Source: Diadema setosum (taxonomy: Eukaryota; Echinodermata; Echinoidea; Diadematoida; Diadematidae). Taken from it: a DNA stretch of 64,000 bases. The position numbers and the translations under genes are program-made. The stretch's first letter is position 1, and every line of letters begins with the position of its first letter. The notes beneath the pieces were generated by a model, which saw nothing but the letters and a program-made list of their open reading frames with translations, ran no database searches and was not told the origin of the DNA. This document shows positions 32,061 to 47,224 of the stretch, one piece after another. Location of the stretch: assembly GCF_964275005.1 (NCBI RefSeq), contig NC_092705.1:21273723-21337722 (forward strand), read 5' to 3'.

Positions 32061-35000
32061 GGTAAGGTTACCAAGCTTGACTGTTGTGCTGGGACTTTCA
32101 TGTGGCCACACCCACTGTCAACATGTTGAAATTGGAAAGAGTGGTGGAGAATGTCATTTGTAAAGGATTCTCACTCGCCAATATGTCTTCATGACATATG
32201 ATAATGAATTCACAAATACTGCAGGTGAGGAATAAGTGTTCTTACCATAATATTAGGATTCAATGATGGTATAACCTTATAGCAGAATGTTTCCTATCTC
32301 AAACCACTGTATTGATTATAGAGTCATAAAACTTTTCAGTAGGTCTCCAAGTAATAATTCACACACAATCCTGCTACTTGCACACATGGACACGCAACGC
32401 CACACAAAAGAACAAGTGCACATACTTCTGGCTTATGTAAGCGCCATAAGACGATATTTTTATTTTTCAATATCATACTATTAGACTGTAAGATATATTG
32501 GTATATTGTTTATTTTTTTTTCGTAAGGTTTGGCACGGAAAATGAAATGAGCACATTAATTTGATTTCCAATCACGATGAATGCATTTCGACTCATCTAG
32601 TCATACGTATTTGTCAAGTTTTGATGTGTTTTTTTTGTGAGCTTTTTTTTTCCTTCAACACATATTTGTTAGCATTTTTCCACGGACACGCACTTTGTTT
32701 TAAACCGTTCAGCTAGTATATATGATACACAGTACAATCAATCTAAAACTTTTCTACGTACCAAAGTATGGCCTTTTTTTTTTTTTTTAGCAGTCAACAA
32801 ATCAAAAAATGACATCCACGAAATAAGCAATATCTTCATAGATATATTCATATATATCTATATATATACTTTTTAAATTTGATTAAATATATGTTTTCGC
32901 ATTGACAATAAGGCATTGATAAATCAAAAAACAAAAGAATCCTCTTGCAAAAAATCACACCGTGGCCATTGTTACATTTTCTCCCTACAAGGTGTCAAGG
33001 CATTTTAACTGCAGATGCATCACCATCATACTAAACTTTACACGACCTCTCTTCAAAGTTTATCAACACCTAAAGCCAAATGGACAACAGATTTTTTTTT
33101 TTGTCTTCTAGCTTGAATACTGACCTGACTGTGATATATATATAGAGAAAAAAAAAATAACATTAAATATTTCTGATGTCTTCCATGTCTTCATCTTTCT
33201 ACATTTCTCACATTTTGTTCCGAGTCCCATCATGAGTGGCTTGACTTCCTTTGTGACTGGATCTTTCCAGGCACATTTTGATCACGAAACTAAATGAAAA
33301 GTGATGATTTTTCACGTTTTACCACACAGATTTCAACTTCGCACAAAACGGAAAGCCTGAACATGAATTGGCTAAGCAGCGTGCCTGTCCTACAAAGATG
33401 TTTTGGTGTACATGATAACAGATGTGACTTTCATCACAAACAAATGAAAAAAAAAAAGATAAACTGAATGAGAAATGAGAAAATGAAGTATTGTAAATAT
33501 ATAGATCATTCTTCGCTAAATTCTAACAAAACTGAGAAAAATAGAACTCTATCATTTCACCGATTTATCATCATACCTAGTTACACAAAAATAATATTCG
33601 AAATTGCATTACTGGAACATCAGAGAGGAAGCAGAATGGGGTAATTTCGACGGAAGCAAGTTCGAAAAATAAGAGAGAGGAACAAAAATACATCAAAACT
33701 CATTTTTTTTTTTCAGAGCAACACAACATTCACTTAAAGTTTACAACCTTTGCATTCACTTCTCAAGTCTTTCTGCAGGGCACTGCTTGCGTGATTTACA
33801 CCATCCACCGTGGATGTAAAAACACAAAAAACAAAACAAAAACAGAACACACAAAAAACAAAACAAAAACAGAACAAACAAAAAACAACAGATTTTACAC
33901 ACTGTCCCTTTCTTAATCGCATTCTCCGTTGTCCTTTCACCTCCCAGAGTACTATTTGTTCAAAAGAGGACTTATCCAGAGGAGACATTACTCTCATCTC
34001 GGTGTCGAGCAAATCGAAAATAATGCCTACTGACAACTTTCTTTCTTCTCTGAAGGTTTCACAGCAACTTTGGAGCTACAAGATGGGGTAAGGATGATTA
34101 GAGGCCGTTACCATCTTTCTCCATTACGAGAAAACTCTTAACTCTTCTACTGCTACCAGTTGAGAAACCTCACAAACAACAAATTTTGTCTTCTGTTTAT
34201 GGGAGATCAAATTCCATTTTGGTACTGACTTTCTCTCTCTCCCTTTCTCTGTGCAATCAAACAAGATTGTTTTTTTATTTTTCCCCCTTTGGCTTACACC
34301 ACCATCCTATGCATTCATTTAAACCTCAACGCTCCAAGCCTAAGTTGGCGAAATCATCATATTCTATCCAACAACTTAATGACAAATTAGTATTCTTAAA
34401 GAGAATGTGACATAACGGGAATAAAAGTGATTCCAAACAGACATAAAAATATTATACAAAGTGGGAGGTACATGACACTACACTCAAATATGTTTTTCAG
34501 TAGAGGCTAAGAATCGTCTGCAAACCTGAGATTTTTTTTAATGAATAAAAGACTCGAGAATGTTGGAGGAACGTGCACCAGAGTAACAGCTCCAGTTAAT
34601 TAAAGTTTGTCATATATCACATAACAGATTACACTTCTTCTTGACACATAATAAAGAAAGGGGTGAATAGCACTATGTAGTTGGAAGTGACGATTCACGC
34701 CGAGAGTGTTGCATTCTACATAATAGACTTCAGGGTCTTTCATACACCAAAGCACACATATATAACAAGCACATGCCATGTATAAGTAGTGTCTTGCATA
34801 TCTAGAACACATGTAAAGCATGACACAACTTATGTCTTTTCTCTCCTCTCTTGCATTTAGAAACAACCACTAAAAAGTAGGGGGAAAAAAAGAGATAGTG
34901 ACAAGAAATTCTCGGGCATCAATACGATGAAGTTTGAGGAATACCATATCACAATTGCAGCACAGAAGGATGAAACAATTAAAATTTGGAAAAACGGAAA

Positions 35001-35313
35001 TTGGTCTTGCTTCTCGTCACAAGATATTCATGTCATTTCAGAGTACAGTACCGGTATCGCGAATGAGACACGAGCCTAAACAATGAGCGCTACTCACTCA
35101 TTGTTGGGCATAGTGGTAAAACAGCAGCAACAGTGTGAAATTAATTCGGGTGTGCCCAAATGAACTAACTGACTGACAAAAAAGTTGAAAAAAAATCCTG
35201 AACATCTACCATCTGTCAGTGACCACACTCTATCAAATCAAGCAATATTGTAAATGACAACTGCCAACAAACAGAAAAATATCACAACATAGATGTGGGG
35301 AAATGAGGTACTA
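32061..35313. other. Intergenic stretch without recognised gene
   Basis: AT-rich sequence with A and T homopolymers and short tandem CAAAAACA-type repeats near 33820-33890. No conserved coding frame was seen. A long FNDC3 3' UTR reaching here on the minus strand cannot be excluded. Confidence 0.4.
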
Positions 35314-35558
35314 CTGTATACGCCATATATTTCGCGAGTCTAAATTTTCGGGAATCGGGAATTCCCAACGATTTTGTGAGTGGTTAAATTCGCGATCGTA
35401 GAGTCCTGTACTGAACGGAGAAATGTACACGCGTACGTCATATTCACATCGGGATCAGAGTCAATATTTTCGCGTGTCTTTTATTTCGCGAATAGCACCT
35501 GACTCGCGTCGCAAAATTCGAGAAAATAAAAGCCTCGCGAAATTTTCGGCATATACAG
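35314..35558. mobile_element. 245-bp palindromic MITE, CTGTATACGCC type, copy 1
   Basis: The ends CTGTATACGCC and GGCATATACAG are imperfect inverted repeats flanked by TA on both sides (35312-35313, 35559-35560). The interior is rich in TTCGCGA. The TA duplication suggests a Tc1/mariner-type non-autonomous element (inference). A second copy in inverse orientation lies at 43855. Confidence 0.7.
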
Positions 35559-35560
35559 TA

Positions 35561-38500
35561 TATTCAATGTCCAGAGTCCAGATGGATGGAATACATACAG
35601 AACTTGATTGGCCATCGATTTTGGTCAGTAAGACTTATGATTATCGGTTGTCTCCTGACAAATCTCTGCAAAATCACTTTAAAAAAGGACAAATGCGCTT
35701 TTACGGAGAAAATATTCAAGTGCAATTTTCAACAAAACAAAAACAGAAACAAACGGTTGGGAAAAAAAAGAAAAATCTCTCTCTTATGCTTCTTGCACTA
35801 GTCTTGCTTTCATGCCAGAACATGGGAACTACAAGTAGTGTTACACTAAATGGACACATGACAAAAAATGAAATCTCTGTACAAACACACAAATACTTGA
35901 GATCAAGGAAAAATAATACATATCGCACTCTACTCCTAAAGAATGCTAACAGGACTGAATGGCAGCCAAGATGCCACAGCTCTATAAGAAAGTAAGGATG
36001 GGTTGGTATTAATTTTCCCCATTCAAATGAAATATGATATTGAAGGTACAATCTACATTATAAATTCATTAGTACACTGTGCAATGACATGTTTGATATA
36101 CATATACATAAATGAATGCAAAATACAGTTTAAAAAGGAAACAGTAATATTGGTCCTATAGATAGTGTGACAAAGATAAAAATAATTTCTCTACATATGC
36201 TACAAAAAGGAAAAACTGAGTGCTGAGCATATAATATGAAGCAGAACTACTCACAATATTCAAAGATTTCAACGAGAAAAACTTGTGACGAAATAATTCT
36301 TTTCTCTTTACACTTCTGCTTAAATAATGCCAGAATTTGGTTACCAATATGTGGTATAAAACTTGTTTCGGAATGTTGTGTCTCGTGTGTTCTCATTCAA
36401 GTCACACAGTTTCTTCTAGGCGAAAATAGCAAACTGTCATGTTTCCTATACACACACATAAATGCACGAGTTGTATGCTCATAATTACATAATTCAAAAG
36501 GTTTGCAAAGTTAGCTTTCTTGTTCATGCTTTTCCAAATTGGGTGGTCTGTGACTGATCTGTAATTCACTTTTGCTTTCGCTTTGTTCAACAGACCAAGA
36601 ATACTCTGTTTTTCCACGTGTGTGTTTTTTGTTACAGCTTATAGATCAGGTGAACATGACTCAAACATGACTCAAGAAACAAATGCATACTTCTTTTCAT
36701 CTGCTTCCATCAAAAAAATATATAATAACTTGTCAACACCAACACTGAGTGTTATGTCCAACTTATACACACATCGCATAGAATGATCATTAAGGCGGCA
36801 TTTTGTATCAGGTCCTCTAGCACGTCTTGCTTGATTGGGCTACGCACTGACCAAACGACCCTGATATACTATTTAGAACTCATAAGAACACAAAGAGCGG
36901 CTACTTGCTGAACCGAATAAGTTAATAAATAATGGCAAAAATAGAGCGATCTGACAGTCACATGTTCTGAACATTCTGGTAGCTTTCCCCCTCTAAAGAG
37001 TAAAAGCCCTTGCATGAAGATTTTCGACTGGATGGTGGCATGCTGGCTTAAACAGAGAATGCTAACTAAAGCAGCCTGTGTCATTGGACAGCTGAGTACG
37101 TACTTTGCCAAACATTCTCACGCCACGTTTGGCGCACTGTAGAAGCAGCAGCGGTCATACTTGAATTGTCGTTCAGTCATCCTAGAGCTTTACTCTTTGA
37201 GACAACAGTACCATACTGAAACAATGATATGTATACATATATATATTATAGATAGATTTATATATATTTACTTTGATGTTAGTCTTAATACTTATCTGTT
37301 TTTCTCCATCACTTAAATGCAATATACACAAGAGCGTCACTGTACAAAGCACTTCATAAGAGTGTCAGCCATATGGTGACATTCGTTTACATAATACAGC
37401 ACTACGAGAAAGGAAAAAGCCTGACTTTCATACAATTTATAATATACCATATCTCAAAAAATAGATCTTTATGATGTAGTGGTTGATTTCTTTGTTTTCT
37501 ATGTAATTACACTATGTAAAGATGATTTAAGTTGAGATGTCATAAGAAACACAACAAAGGAAAAAAAAAAATGCACTGAAGTAATCAACCTAGACTTAGA
37601 ATACTCCTTGGACACCGTACATAGTTTTGAGCAGTGCCTGCAGTGCATGTGGTTCTCTTCATTCTCCTGTCTCCCCGAGACCACGGGAGAACACAAAAAA
37701 GTTTCTTCCTTTCCTTCATACATAGGCAAGCCAGACATTTAAAAAATAAAATGATGCATCAACAAACGAATATACGAGGAAAGGAGAGAGAAGCGCCTCG
37801 CATCGAGGTATTTGGTGTCCCTCTGGAACAGACAGCACATTCTAGGAAAGAGTCCATCGCTCTAATACTGACCGGCTTTGTGACCATCATATCCCCTCGC
37901 AAACCATCTCTCCTTACGGCCATTCTCTTGGTAAACCCTTGAGTAAAGAAAACAGCTCGATACGGATAGGACTCTTGGTTTCAGACCAACCTTCATGTGC
38001 CATTTCCAAGAACATTTCAGCTCCTATTCTTGCTTCTGTTGTTAACATCATAAAAATAACATCTTAATATGAATGGGTAGAACTACACAGTACATGGTAA
38101 CTATGTAAGTATTCCCTTCCATAGAGTTGAATAACATGGAGAATGCACAACCCCTATAACCATCGTCCCTGTAAACTAGAATTTGGCCCTGAATGAGTTC
38201 ATCAGAGGGAAACAAAAGGTAATGCAATAATGAATGCATCACAACATGTTAAGCACATTTCCAGACATTATCATATTTCCATTAGTCCTACTGATTGCTA
38301 AATAGCAGTGTTGTATTCCTCTCATAGCCTGAACAATGTTTTAGGCAAGACTAATACTGATACAATCATTACTTATTTTCAAACATTTTTATCTTCCTGA
38401 AATCAAATCAAAGTTTTTTCCCCCATGAAAATCATAGCAGAGCTCAAGAGAGAGAGAGCGAGGTAGCACCCTAGGTTAGGGAGCTCTGGAGTTAAGACTG

Positions 38501-39310
38501 CCTTCTTATCACAAACCCATGATGACCAAAACTCTCCATCACCCCTTATGTCATGTGACCTTTGGAAGATTCCCCCAGGTTCAGCCTTACCCCAAGTTTT
38601 GTGACATACAATCTGATGACTCCAAGTGCAGCATCAGTGTGTTTTTCTTCCTCTTCTTACTTTGACGGCAAGAAACAAATTTCCTCTTCTTACACGACGG
38701 CAAGAAACAAATGCAAACAACTGACAAGGAGACTACCAAGTTCTGAAAAAATCTCAGCTTCAGGAACACAAACAGGAATATAGAAGCTGTCAGAAACAGT
38801 ACATGCACAAGGAGTGACAGCGTTCTTAGGGTCGCATCTGTGCTGTCTTTGAATCGCTTTCCTTTCTCCAGATATGTTGCCAACAAACTCTGGTAATTCC
38901 AAGAAATTGTGTCTGGAAGCCCTCTAATTTCTACCATATTCTATAGACAGAACCTTAACACTGGAGATATCATATTCTCAATTCACATCACACTAAATAA
39001 GTGTTGAGGAATTTCAAAGAATTTTTGCATATTTGTTCTTATATCCTTTCAAATTCTTAGGCCTCCGACTGTATGGTTGGGGTGGTTTTCGTCTATTTCT
39101 GGTCACACCACAAAATAAAACTGCATCAAGTGACATCTTAGGCTTAGATTTACTCATTTGTCTTAATAAAGAGCCTTAAAAATAAAGATAAGATAAAGCT
39201 CACCCTAATCTTTGAAAGTCAGGACAAATCAAATGGCCTTGCACATACTATTCTCCATACTTGATGACTTCCACAAAATTAATTTCTTCCATAAATTTGT
39301 CCCCCCCCCC

Positions 39311-39344
<34 letters not shown>

Positions 39345-41927
39345 TATTATTATCTGAAATCCTTCTGGATTGGGATAACCACAAAAGAATTTATCTCTGC
39401 ATTCACAGGAATGCAGCCTGATAAAAATTACATTTCTGAACACATTTGTACCTCTGTCAGAGTGTCTGAAATCAGCTTTTTACTTGTCCAATGAAGGAGT
39501 TGGTAGGTGACACCAGAACTGAAAATGCACCAAAATTTGCCTCCTAAAAGATGCTAATGGCATTTCTCAAGGAATTGAATAATAGCTGAAATGAGAGATA
39601 GAATGAGAGGAACTTCTTTCTTTAGAGTTAATTCTTCACATTATGAATTTACACAAATACAACGAGATCACTTTCAGGAAGTCAACAGACCTCGTCAAAA
39701 CTGGCAGGTGATGAAGCAAATGACATTTAAGAAACAAACAAACCAATCATTGCTGGCATATTTGCCCTTGATTGTCCATTTTTCTGGGGTTCATAAAAAT
39801 ACAGCTCCATAAAAATGAAATCAGTTTCTTTGTGCTCGGGTAGATTTCCCTAATATGATAACAAGATGAATTTCAATTACTGTCCCAGCATTACCACTAT
39901 CATACAACTCAGCTTGGCCCAAGACAGCTTAACCACCTTTCATGTTCATCTTTCAACTTACATTGCTCTCACAAATTCTCTTTTGAGCAAAAAATTCCAA
40001 TTCATTGAATATAAATCTTACAATCTGTATCAACTTTGTGCTAGAAATATTTGATCCATGCCTTAATCATTTTAACCTCAAACTACATGTTGACCTTTAT
40101 CAATGAAATTTTCAAGGACGAGGATGACTTCCTCAAAAACTGTCAAGCGCAAGGGGTGCACCTGGCCATCGAGAAATTGGACAATTCATCAGAAATTGCA
40201 AAATACCATTGTTATTAAATGCATTAATGCAAATTGTCAGGAAATGACAATTGTGTATATATGACTACAATTTTGTATTGAATACTGAATTTCATTTTCA
40301 ATTTTGTAACCAGCAAAGTCTAGTAATCATTCACAGAACTGATATCAAATTTAAGATTTTGCTATAATTGAGACGAAATAAGAGGCCCGTCAAATCCCAG
40401 AGACAGTTACCGAGTCAGGGTACCCCCGATGAACAGCACTAACTCTCCTAAACATATCTTCCACCAAGGTAGAGCTTAAACTCAACTTTCTTGTGACCCT
40501 TTCTTGGACACGTGACCACTCAGGCGTACCACCACTGACGCCTGTTGTTCGCAGTCAGACTCTACTCAATAATAAATAAACATAGCAAGTAACTCTATCC
40601 CACACGAGCTAGACAACTACACAACCCTATTACACAGTGCCTTAAAGTCCCCCATTCGTCTGGGACGAAAAAATGATGTCACCAGTGCCGGTGGATTCTT
40701 CTTTTGTAGGAGGATAAGCTTTTTTATTGTGAGTTCTATTGCATCTCGGTGTAACTCCACCCTTCCCTAGAAAGCTTTGACAGAAGGGCTTGTGATACTA
40801 TCCCCTGAATGACTGAGGTCATCTTACATAGGAAGCCACCTACACAACAGGCAGGTCACTCGCCTTCTGTTTTATATAAGTCTTCATCACAAACTAGGCC
40901 ATCATCATGGCGATATCATCAGTCCCATTGTCACAGGTTTTCCACACAAAGGGCCAACTAATCATGTTGCTCTGTTCCCTTTCCACTGGAAATATGAGCA
41001 AAACTGCACCCACACGCTGAGATATAACGTCCTGTTTCATCAAGTTCGTATTATCAAAGGAGAAAATGAATAGATGCCTGGTCTTCGAGCAGCTGTCTGA
41101 GCAGCAACCGTTTACTTCGCTGTCGCACGAGAGACACTTACAATGACTGGCAGTGACAAATGATACATTTCGTGTTGAGGTTTATCATAGATGCAAGGGA
41201 TTCACTGCATCACTCCAAAGTATGAGAAGTGTTGCTGAATACCATGTAGACCAACCAAAAGAGAGGGAAATCCCCTAGCACTGCCTGAGACATGCTGCCT
41301 GCACACAGCAGTATGCTCCTTCACTCAAGACTTTGGATAATTATTGTGTGGCAACATGCAACTTCATTTCTCATACAGGTTTGTGGTCCCACTGTTAATT
41401 TACTCCAGGTGTAAATGAGCCCTGAGAAAGTTCCCAGCATGAAGGGGAAGAGACACTGCCTCTGGCACCCTTCATTGCAGAGGCATAAAAAAAGAGTTCC
41501 CTTGCATTCATTGCTTAGCAACAAATGACAATCAGGAACTGAAATAGAAATGCCTTCTTATTGACATCACACTACGTCCAAGCTTCACAGATCCCTTGGG
41601 ACCTAGCTAGCATACATTCATGGACTGAAAGTGGTTGAAGCAAATAATTTCAAACAAATATGACCAGCAGAACTCTTTTTTATATTTCTAGTTGTTTCTT
41701 CATTCGATAACAACCACATTTCGAGCATCTACGGAAAGAAAGAAAAAGAAAGGATAGCGATGTGACATTTTCTCTTTGCACTTCTTTCATTGGTCTCTCC
41801 GTTTGTTTGTATTTTAGAGTGTATGTCTGTGTGTATGTGTGTCGGTAGAAGGGCGTGGCAGCTATTTGGAGTGGAGCAAAAAGCACATCCTCAAGGACAA
41901 GTGCATGACTAGCCTTTGAGGGAGGTG
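35561..41927. other. Intergenic stretch and possible FNDC3 3' UTR
   Basis: No coding sequence was recognised. On the minus strand an AATAAA motif lies at 40723-40728, about 1.2 kb beyond the FNDC3 stop codon, and could end its transcript. A C/A homopolymer lies at 39301-39341. Confidence 0.4.
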
Positions 41928-42248
41928 TTACGAGCCCACATACCACTGCAGTAGCACAGCTATGAGGATCGCTATGACAAAGATGCAGAACATGATGATA
42001 CCGGCGAGCTGACTGTCCCCCCATGACTTCTTCTCTGTGTCCATCACCCCCTCGCCGTCCACCTCCGTCAGCGGCGCTTCTTCCTCTTCGTCCGGCGAGC
42101 TCGTCGTCCACGTGGTCCACGAGCTGTAGATGCCCTGGAGCTCGGGTGAGCCGTCGCTGGGCACGCGGATGGCCTGCACGCGGAAGCGGTGCTCCGTGTT
42201 CAGCTCAAGGTGGTCCACTTTGTAGCAGGTCTCGGAGCCCCGGTAGAT
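41928..42248 (-). CDS. FNDC3: FNDC3 last coding exon: end of FN3, acidic linker, membrane anchor
   Basis: After CATCCTAG it reads IYRGSETCYKVDHLELNTEH and FRVQAIRVPSDGSPELQG, the second half of the last FN3 domain, then TSSPDEEEEAPLTEVDGEG and the hydrophobic anchor before TAA at 41928-41930. The exon is clearly GC-richer than its surroundings. The anchor leaves only about five residues after it, as in a tail-anchored protein. Confidence 0.9.
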   Translation of the reverse strand: MYRGSETCYKVDHLELNTEHRFRVQAIRVPSDGSPELQGIYSSWTTWTTSSPDEEEEAPLTEVDGEGVMDTEKKSWGDSQLAGIIMFCIFVIAILIAVLLQWYVGS

Positions 42249-45200
42249 CTAGGATGAAAGCACATCATGCAGGGTTGTCATTCTCATTTCTCAATTTTCT
42301 GACAGTAACTCAGTATGAAAGGTAATCGTGTTTCTAACAAGGAAAAAATAAATTAAATAATAAGGTCATCTTGATAATCTTCTATAGCTCAGTAATGCCG
42401 TGACCCTGCATTACGGGAAGTGCACAATTCAACATCAAAAGTGTGACCTCGCTTGACCTCCGCGTGTTGCGCATGGGTGTGTAAGATCACCTCATTTAAT
42501 TGTAAGTAATGTATGGCCAGCTTATGGACCTAAATGCTAGTGATGAAATGTTAATGTTTAAATACATTGTATATGTGATAGGGAGGATTTGAGACTCTGG
42601 ACCTACCACTTTGGTATCCCCATCCCGGACTCGCTGGTACTGGCACTGGTAGATCATGAGATCGTCCTGCTGGTGCAGTGTGGCCTCAGACCATGATATT
42701 TGGCAAGAATCTTCGGACTCGGCTGGCTCCACCAATGGACCTGTGGTTGGTTGTACGTATTTGAGGCACAGAAAAAGGTATGAATATGTAGTGGTGCTGA
42801 AGATTTGACGGAGGACTGCCAACACTCATAAAAAACAACACAAAACAAAACAAAAACAATGAGGAAGGTTAAAAAAAAAAATCAGGGAGAATCTTGTGTG
42901 TTACATGCATCTCATTGGGCATAAAGGATTCCAAAATCAGGGATTCTTCCACACAGTCTCGTCAGGAGGAGAAGTGATAGCTAATTTTTCAGGGTGCCTC
43001 CTCCAAACTTACGGAGACTTGGCAAATCTGATGTGATGTGATGTGATGTGCAGTGGGGATGGTCAAGCCATTTGCTTACCCTCCTAAACAAAAAACTGAT
43101 TCTACATGTACATCCAATGCTTGTCTGTGATACTGATCCTCGGTCATCTTGTTAGATAGAGAACCAGTCACATAAAAGATTTGAGTCATGATAAAGGTAC
43201 TAATTCACCCAGTCTCTGGTGGCTGGTGTAATTCTCACTACCAATCGGATGATTTCTGCAAATTTCTTACCTCAGTCCATAAACATGAAACTGGGAAAGC
43301 ATAAAGGTCATAGTGAAGAATGATCTAAGGGTATATTCAAGATCGGCTCCCACATTCTACATTTCTAGCACCTGTCATACTTTGAAAAAAATTCCAAAAA
43401 GTCAGCATTCTAGGAGTGTCGGTAAACACAATACAAGCATGTTATCCTCCAAATCTCACAGCTTAAGACCTCTCTCTCTCTCTCTCTGTCTGTGACAGTC
43501 TGTCTCAATTAATTGACATGAATAGACATAGACTTGGAAAGAAAGATCAGCTCTGTCCAAACTTGTCAATTCGAAGTACATTTCATACCTTTGAGAGTGA
43601 CGGGAGGGGCTTTGGTTGTGACGAAGACAAACTCCTCAGAGTAGGGACCTGTGCCCGCCTCGTTGCTGGCAAGTATTCGAAACTTGTACGCCGTGCTTTC
43701 GCTCAACCGCGTCACTTTGTGACTCACGTTGATGCCAGAGTAGACCACGACAAACCTGAAAACCACGGAAACACAGGTCTAATGTCAGCATCCTCAATGA
43801 CTAGCTTGATTCAACATCATCTACAGTCAACTCCATGTTAGTCTATGGTGCATACTATATACGCCAAATATTTTGCGAGGTTTATGTTTTGCGAATTTCA
43901 CAAGTTGGATGCTATTCGCGAATTCAAAAACACGCAAAATTATCAACTCTGATCCTGACATGAATGTGACAAACACGCAGACATTTCTCCATTCCATACT
44001 GTGCTCTACATATCGCAAATTTAACCACTCGCGAAATTGTCAGGAAGTCCTGATTCACGAAAAATTGTAGACTTATGTCAAATAAGTGGCTAAAAGGCGA
44101 TGAAAATTAATGTCCCAATTTAAATTCATGGCCTAGTATGTTATTCCCATGTACCATAGTTATGGGTAAAGTCGGCCTAGTGGGTAAACTCGGCCAATTG
44201 TAATGAGGGCGCTAGTGGCCGAGTTTACCTGCAAGGCCGACTTTGCCCATAATTACCGTATTTGCAGAACACAAATATCGCCTAAGTTAATGTGTTTTGA
44301 TCAGTCCCATCAAGATTGACTTACGTAGAGTTGACTGAAAAGCTGACATGACTTTTTTTCCAATGTGGTACTGGATGTACACTGCCTACTGATTTGAAAG
44401 CCTTAAACAAAGACTATTTAAAGAATTTACCAAAATGGAAAAAGTGCCTCAGAAGTATATTTTTGCCAAGCAGCAGCACACAGTAATCAGTGATTTCACA
44501 TATAAGTTGAAAATGCTGAGGCATCGGATTACTAAGAAAGTTGTACACCTGTGATGGACTGACTTAGGATGTTTAGACCGAGATGAAGAAAAAAATCAAG
44601 AAACTTCGGCTGCTTACCGCCCTCGCTTGTCTTCCATCTCCAAGGTGAAGTTGAGTGACTTGGTATCACCCACCGCCCGATTGAGGTCCCCCCACTTCAG
44701 CTTGAGGGACTGGTGGCTGTAGAGGGCACACTCTAGGCGGGGCGGCGAGGGTGGGAGGGCCCTGGTAATTGCCTTCAGAACAGCACTGTACGGTCCCTCA
44801 CCGATGCTGTTAAGTGCCTGCACTCGTATTCTGAGGAAGAAGGCAAGAGTCCAACCAGTGAGGATTAGTTGTTATCAATGGAACACTCAAAGAAATAATA
44901 GATACAGCCATGTATACATTTTCTATGAAACTACTACCGAAGGCATAGGAAATCACAATGAGAATGCTGCTGATGCCACTAATGGTGATGATGATATGGC
45001 TACTACCTCTACTATTGCTGTTGCTTCTTCTAGTTTTACAGAGACACCAAAAGCAATACCAGTAAGACTCATGACTACAATTTATTCTCCTTTGTTTCCT
45101 ACCTTTCTACAAGAGTCTGAAAAAAATGTGTGTTATCTAGGGAGGGGAAGTCTGCAGCAGGTCCTGAAATAAATTCGAGTGTGTGTGGGGTCTGGGGAGC

Positions 45201-47224
45201 GGGCACGACATTCTAATGCATCAAGCCATGGGATAATTTTTGCTTCTTTATCATCTTGTCTTATATGAACTGGGCCCCGTTTTATCAAAGATACAATCGA
45301 TTTCAAATTTCCATACCACACAGGCTGCCATAGACTTACAGTTGAAATCAACTATATAATCAATTTTAACTCTTCACAAAACAGGGCCCTGGTAAATCAA
45401 ACTTTTGCTACATATCTTGTAATGAGGACAGTGATTTAGATGGATCTGGTTAGGGATTTATAAAAATTACCAATCTTAAGGTGAAACAAGAACGTTCGTC
45501 TTCTGCCATGTGTTATCACTTCAAAAATCAGTTATAAAAATTCTGCAATAACATGAGGACTTTTAAAGGTACTAGCCCACATTTGCAAACCCACGAAAAT
45601 CAAAACTGCATAAAACAGGTCCAATATGACTTCAAGTACAAGTTATAACAGTAACATACCTCACCTGTTGCTCTTTGTCTATACCATTTGATAAAAGAGA
45701 GAAAATCATCGTTTTAAAATCAATTTTCAAACCGGGTCAACCCGACCCAAAATCAAATTACGAGCGCGGGCTAGCTACACACATTAACTTACACATGTAT
45801 CGCATGCATGTAGTACGTGCGTGGACCGGAGCTAGCGAGCGTTTTTATTCGCATGCATACGGTGCATTTTCATTTATTTTTATGAAAGTAATGGACTAAT
45901 TGGAACGAAATTTTGCACAGGTGCTACTGCAATCATACCCAAACTCCATGCTAACTATGAGACCAATTGCTGCAGGTTTACAAATGTGGGCTAATACCTT
46001 TAAATTCAGCTACGGAAACAAATCATCATCTACAGGTTTTGTATAAACATAAGGTGTAAATGAATGAAACTTCTTTACTCTATCTTACAAAACACTCAGA
46101 AGGAGCAATGAAAATTAAAACACAAAGAGAGGCAGCATCAAACTAGACAGGTGGCTTCCAGGACCCGATGTAAAAGAATACAAGAATGCTATTAGAATCG
46201 AGTCAGGCAGGGGAAATGCGTACTTATATCTGGTGTCCGGCTCGAGCTGGTCTACACAGTACTGGGTGACGTTGCCCTCCACAAAGACGGGCTGGCCCTC
46301 TCCGATGTCCAGGTTGTAGGCGATGATCTCCGAGCCGCAGTCCTCGGGCTCCGCCCACTGGATCAGCAGCGAGTCCGACGTGGAGGAGACGACGCGCAGC
46401 GAGGGCACGGCCTCCGGCGACGACGGCAGCGTCTGGCATGTGGCCACCACACTGAAGGGCCCGTGGCCCGCCGAGTTCAGGGCCTGGACCCGAAGGTAGT
46501 AGTAAGTCGCTGGCTGAAGGGCCCGGATTTCACATGTCGTGGCAGAGCCACTGTACGCCTGGTGGTTTGAGACAAGAGATTGGTGGACAAAGACAAAGCA
46601 GAAATTTAGAGCTCACAAAGTTACATACAAATTTAAAAAACAAAATCAAAAGATATAATTCACAGTGATTGAAATAGTATGAGTATCTCACTCACAGCCT
46701 TCTGCACATTCTTTCTTTTTTCTTTTCCAATATTTACTGTCAAATTTGTGCTTGCTGACATGATCAAGAATGTTCCGGAAACAGCTAGTCTGACTAAGTT
46801 CTTCAAAATTTTCCTTTTCCAAAAAGAAAACAAACCACCCACCCACCCACACATACTTTATATAAAGCATTATATGCAACAGTAACTGAGAATAAGCTGT
46901 AAAAAAAAAAAATCATGTTCAAAACGTAATTCAAAGATTGGTTCATTCTTTGTTCACTCTTTAATCAAACAGCACACACATGAAAAAAAAAAAAAAAGCA
47001 GGAAAAAATGTAGAGTCAGCAAAACTCACTAATGAGAAAGTGCCGTTTTCCGACGCCTTCTCCACCCGATATTCGGTGATGTCTGCACCGTTGCAGCAGG
47101 GCTTCTGCCAGCTTAGTGTGACCACAGACGTCGTGACGCACGTTGCTGACAGGTCCGTGGGAGCGTCAGGTGGTCCTGCCCCCGTGCTGACTCGGAGTGG
47201 TTCAGAGTAGGGACCATACTGTCC

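Noticed and set aside
35423-35995. 190-codon open frame
   Set aside because: It begins within a MITE and shows no family resemblance or coding composition.
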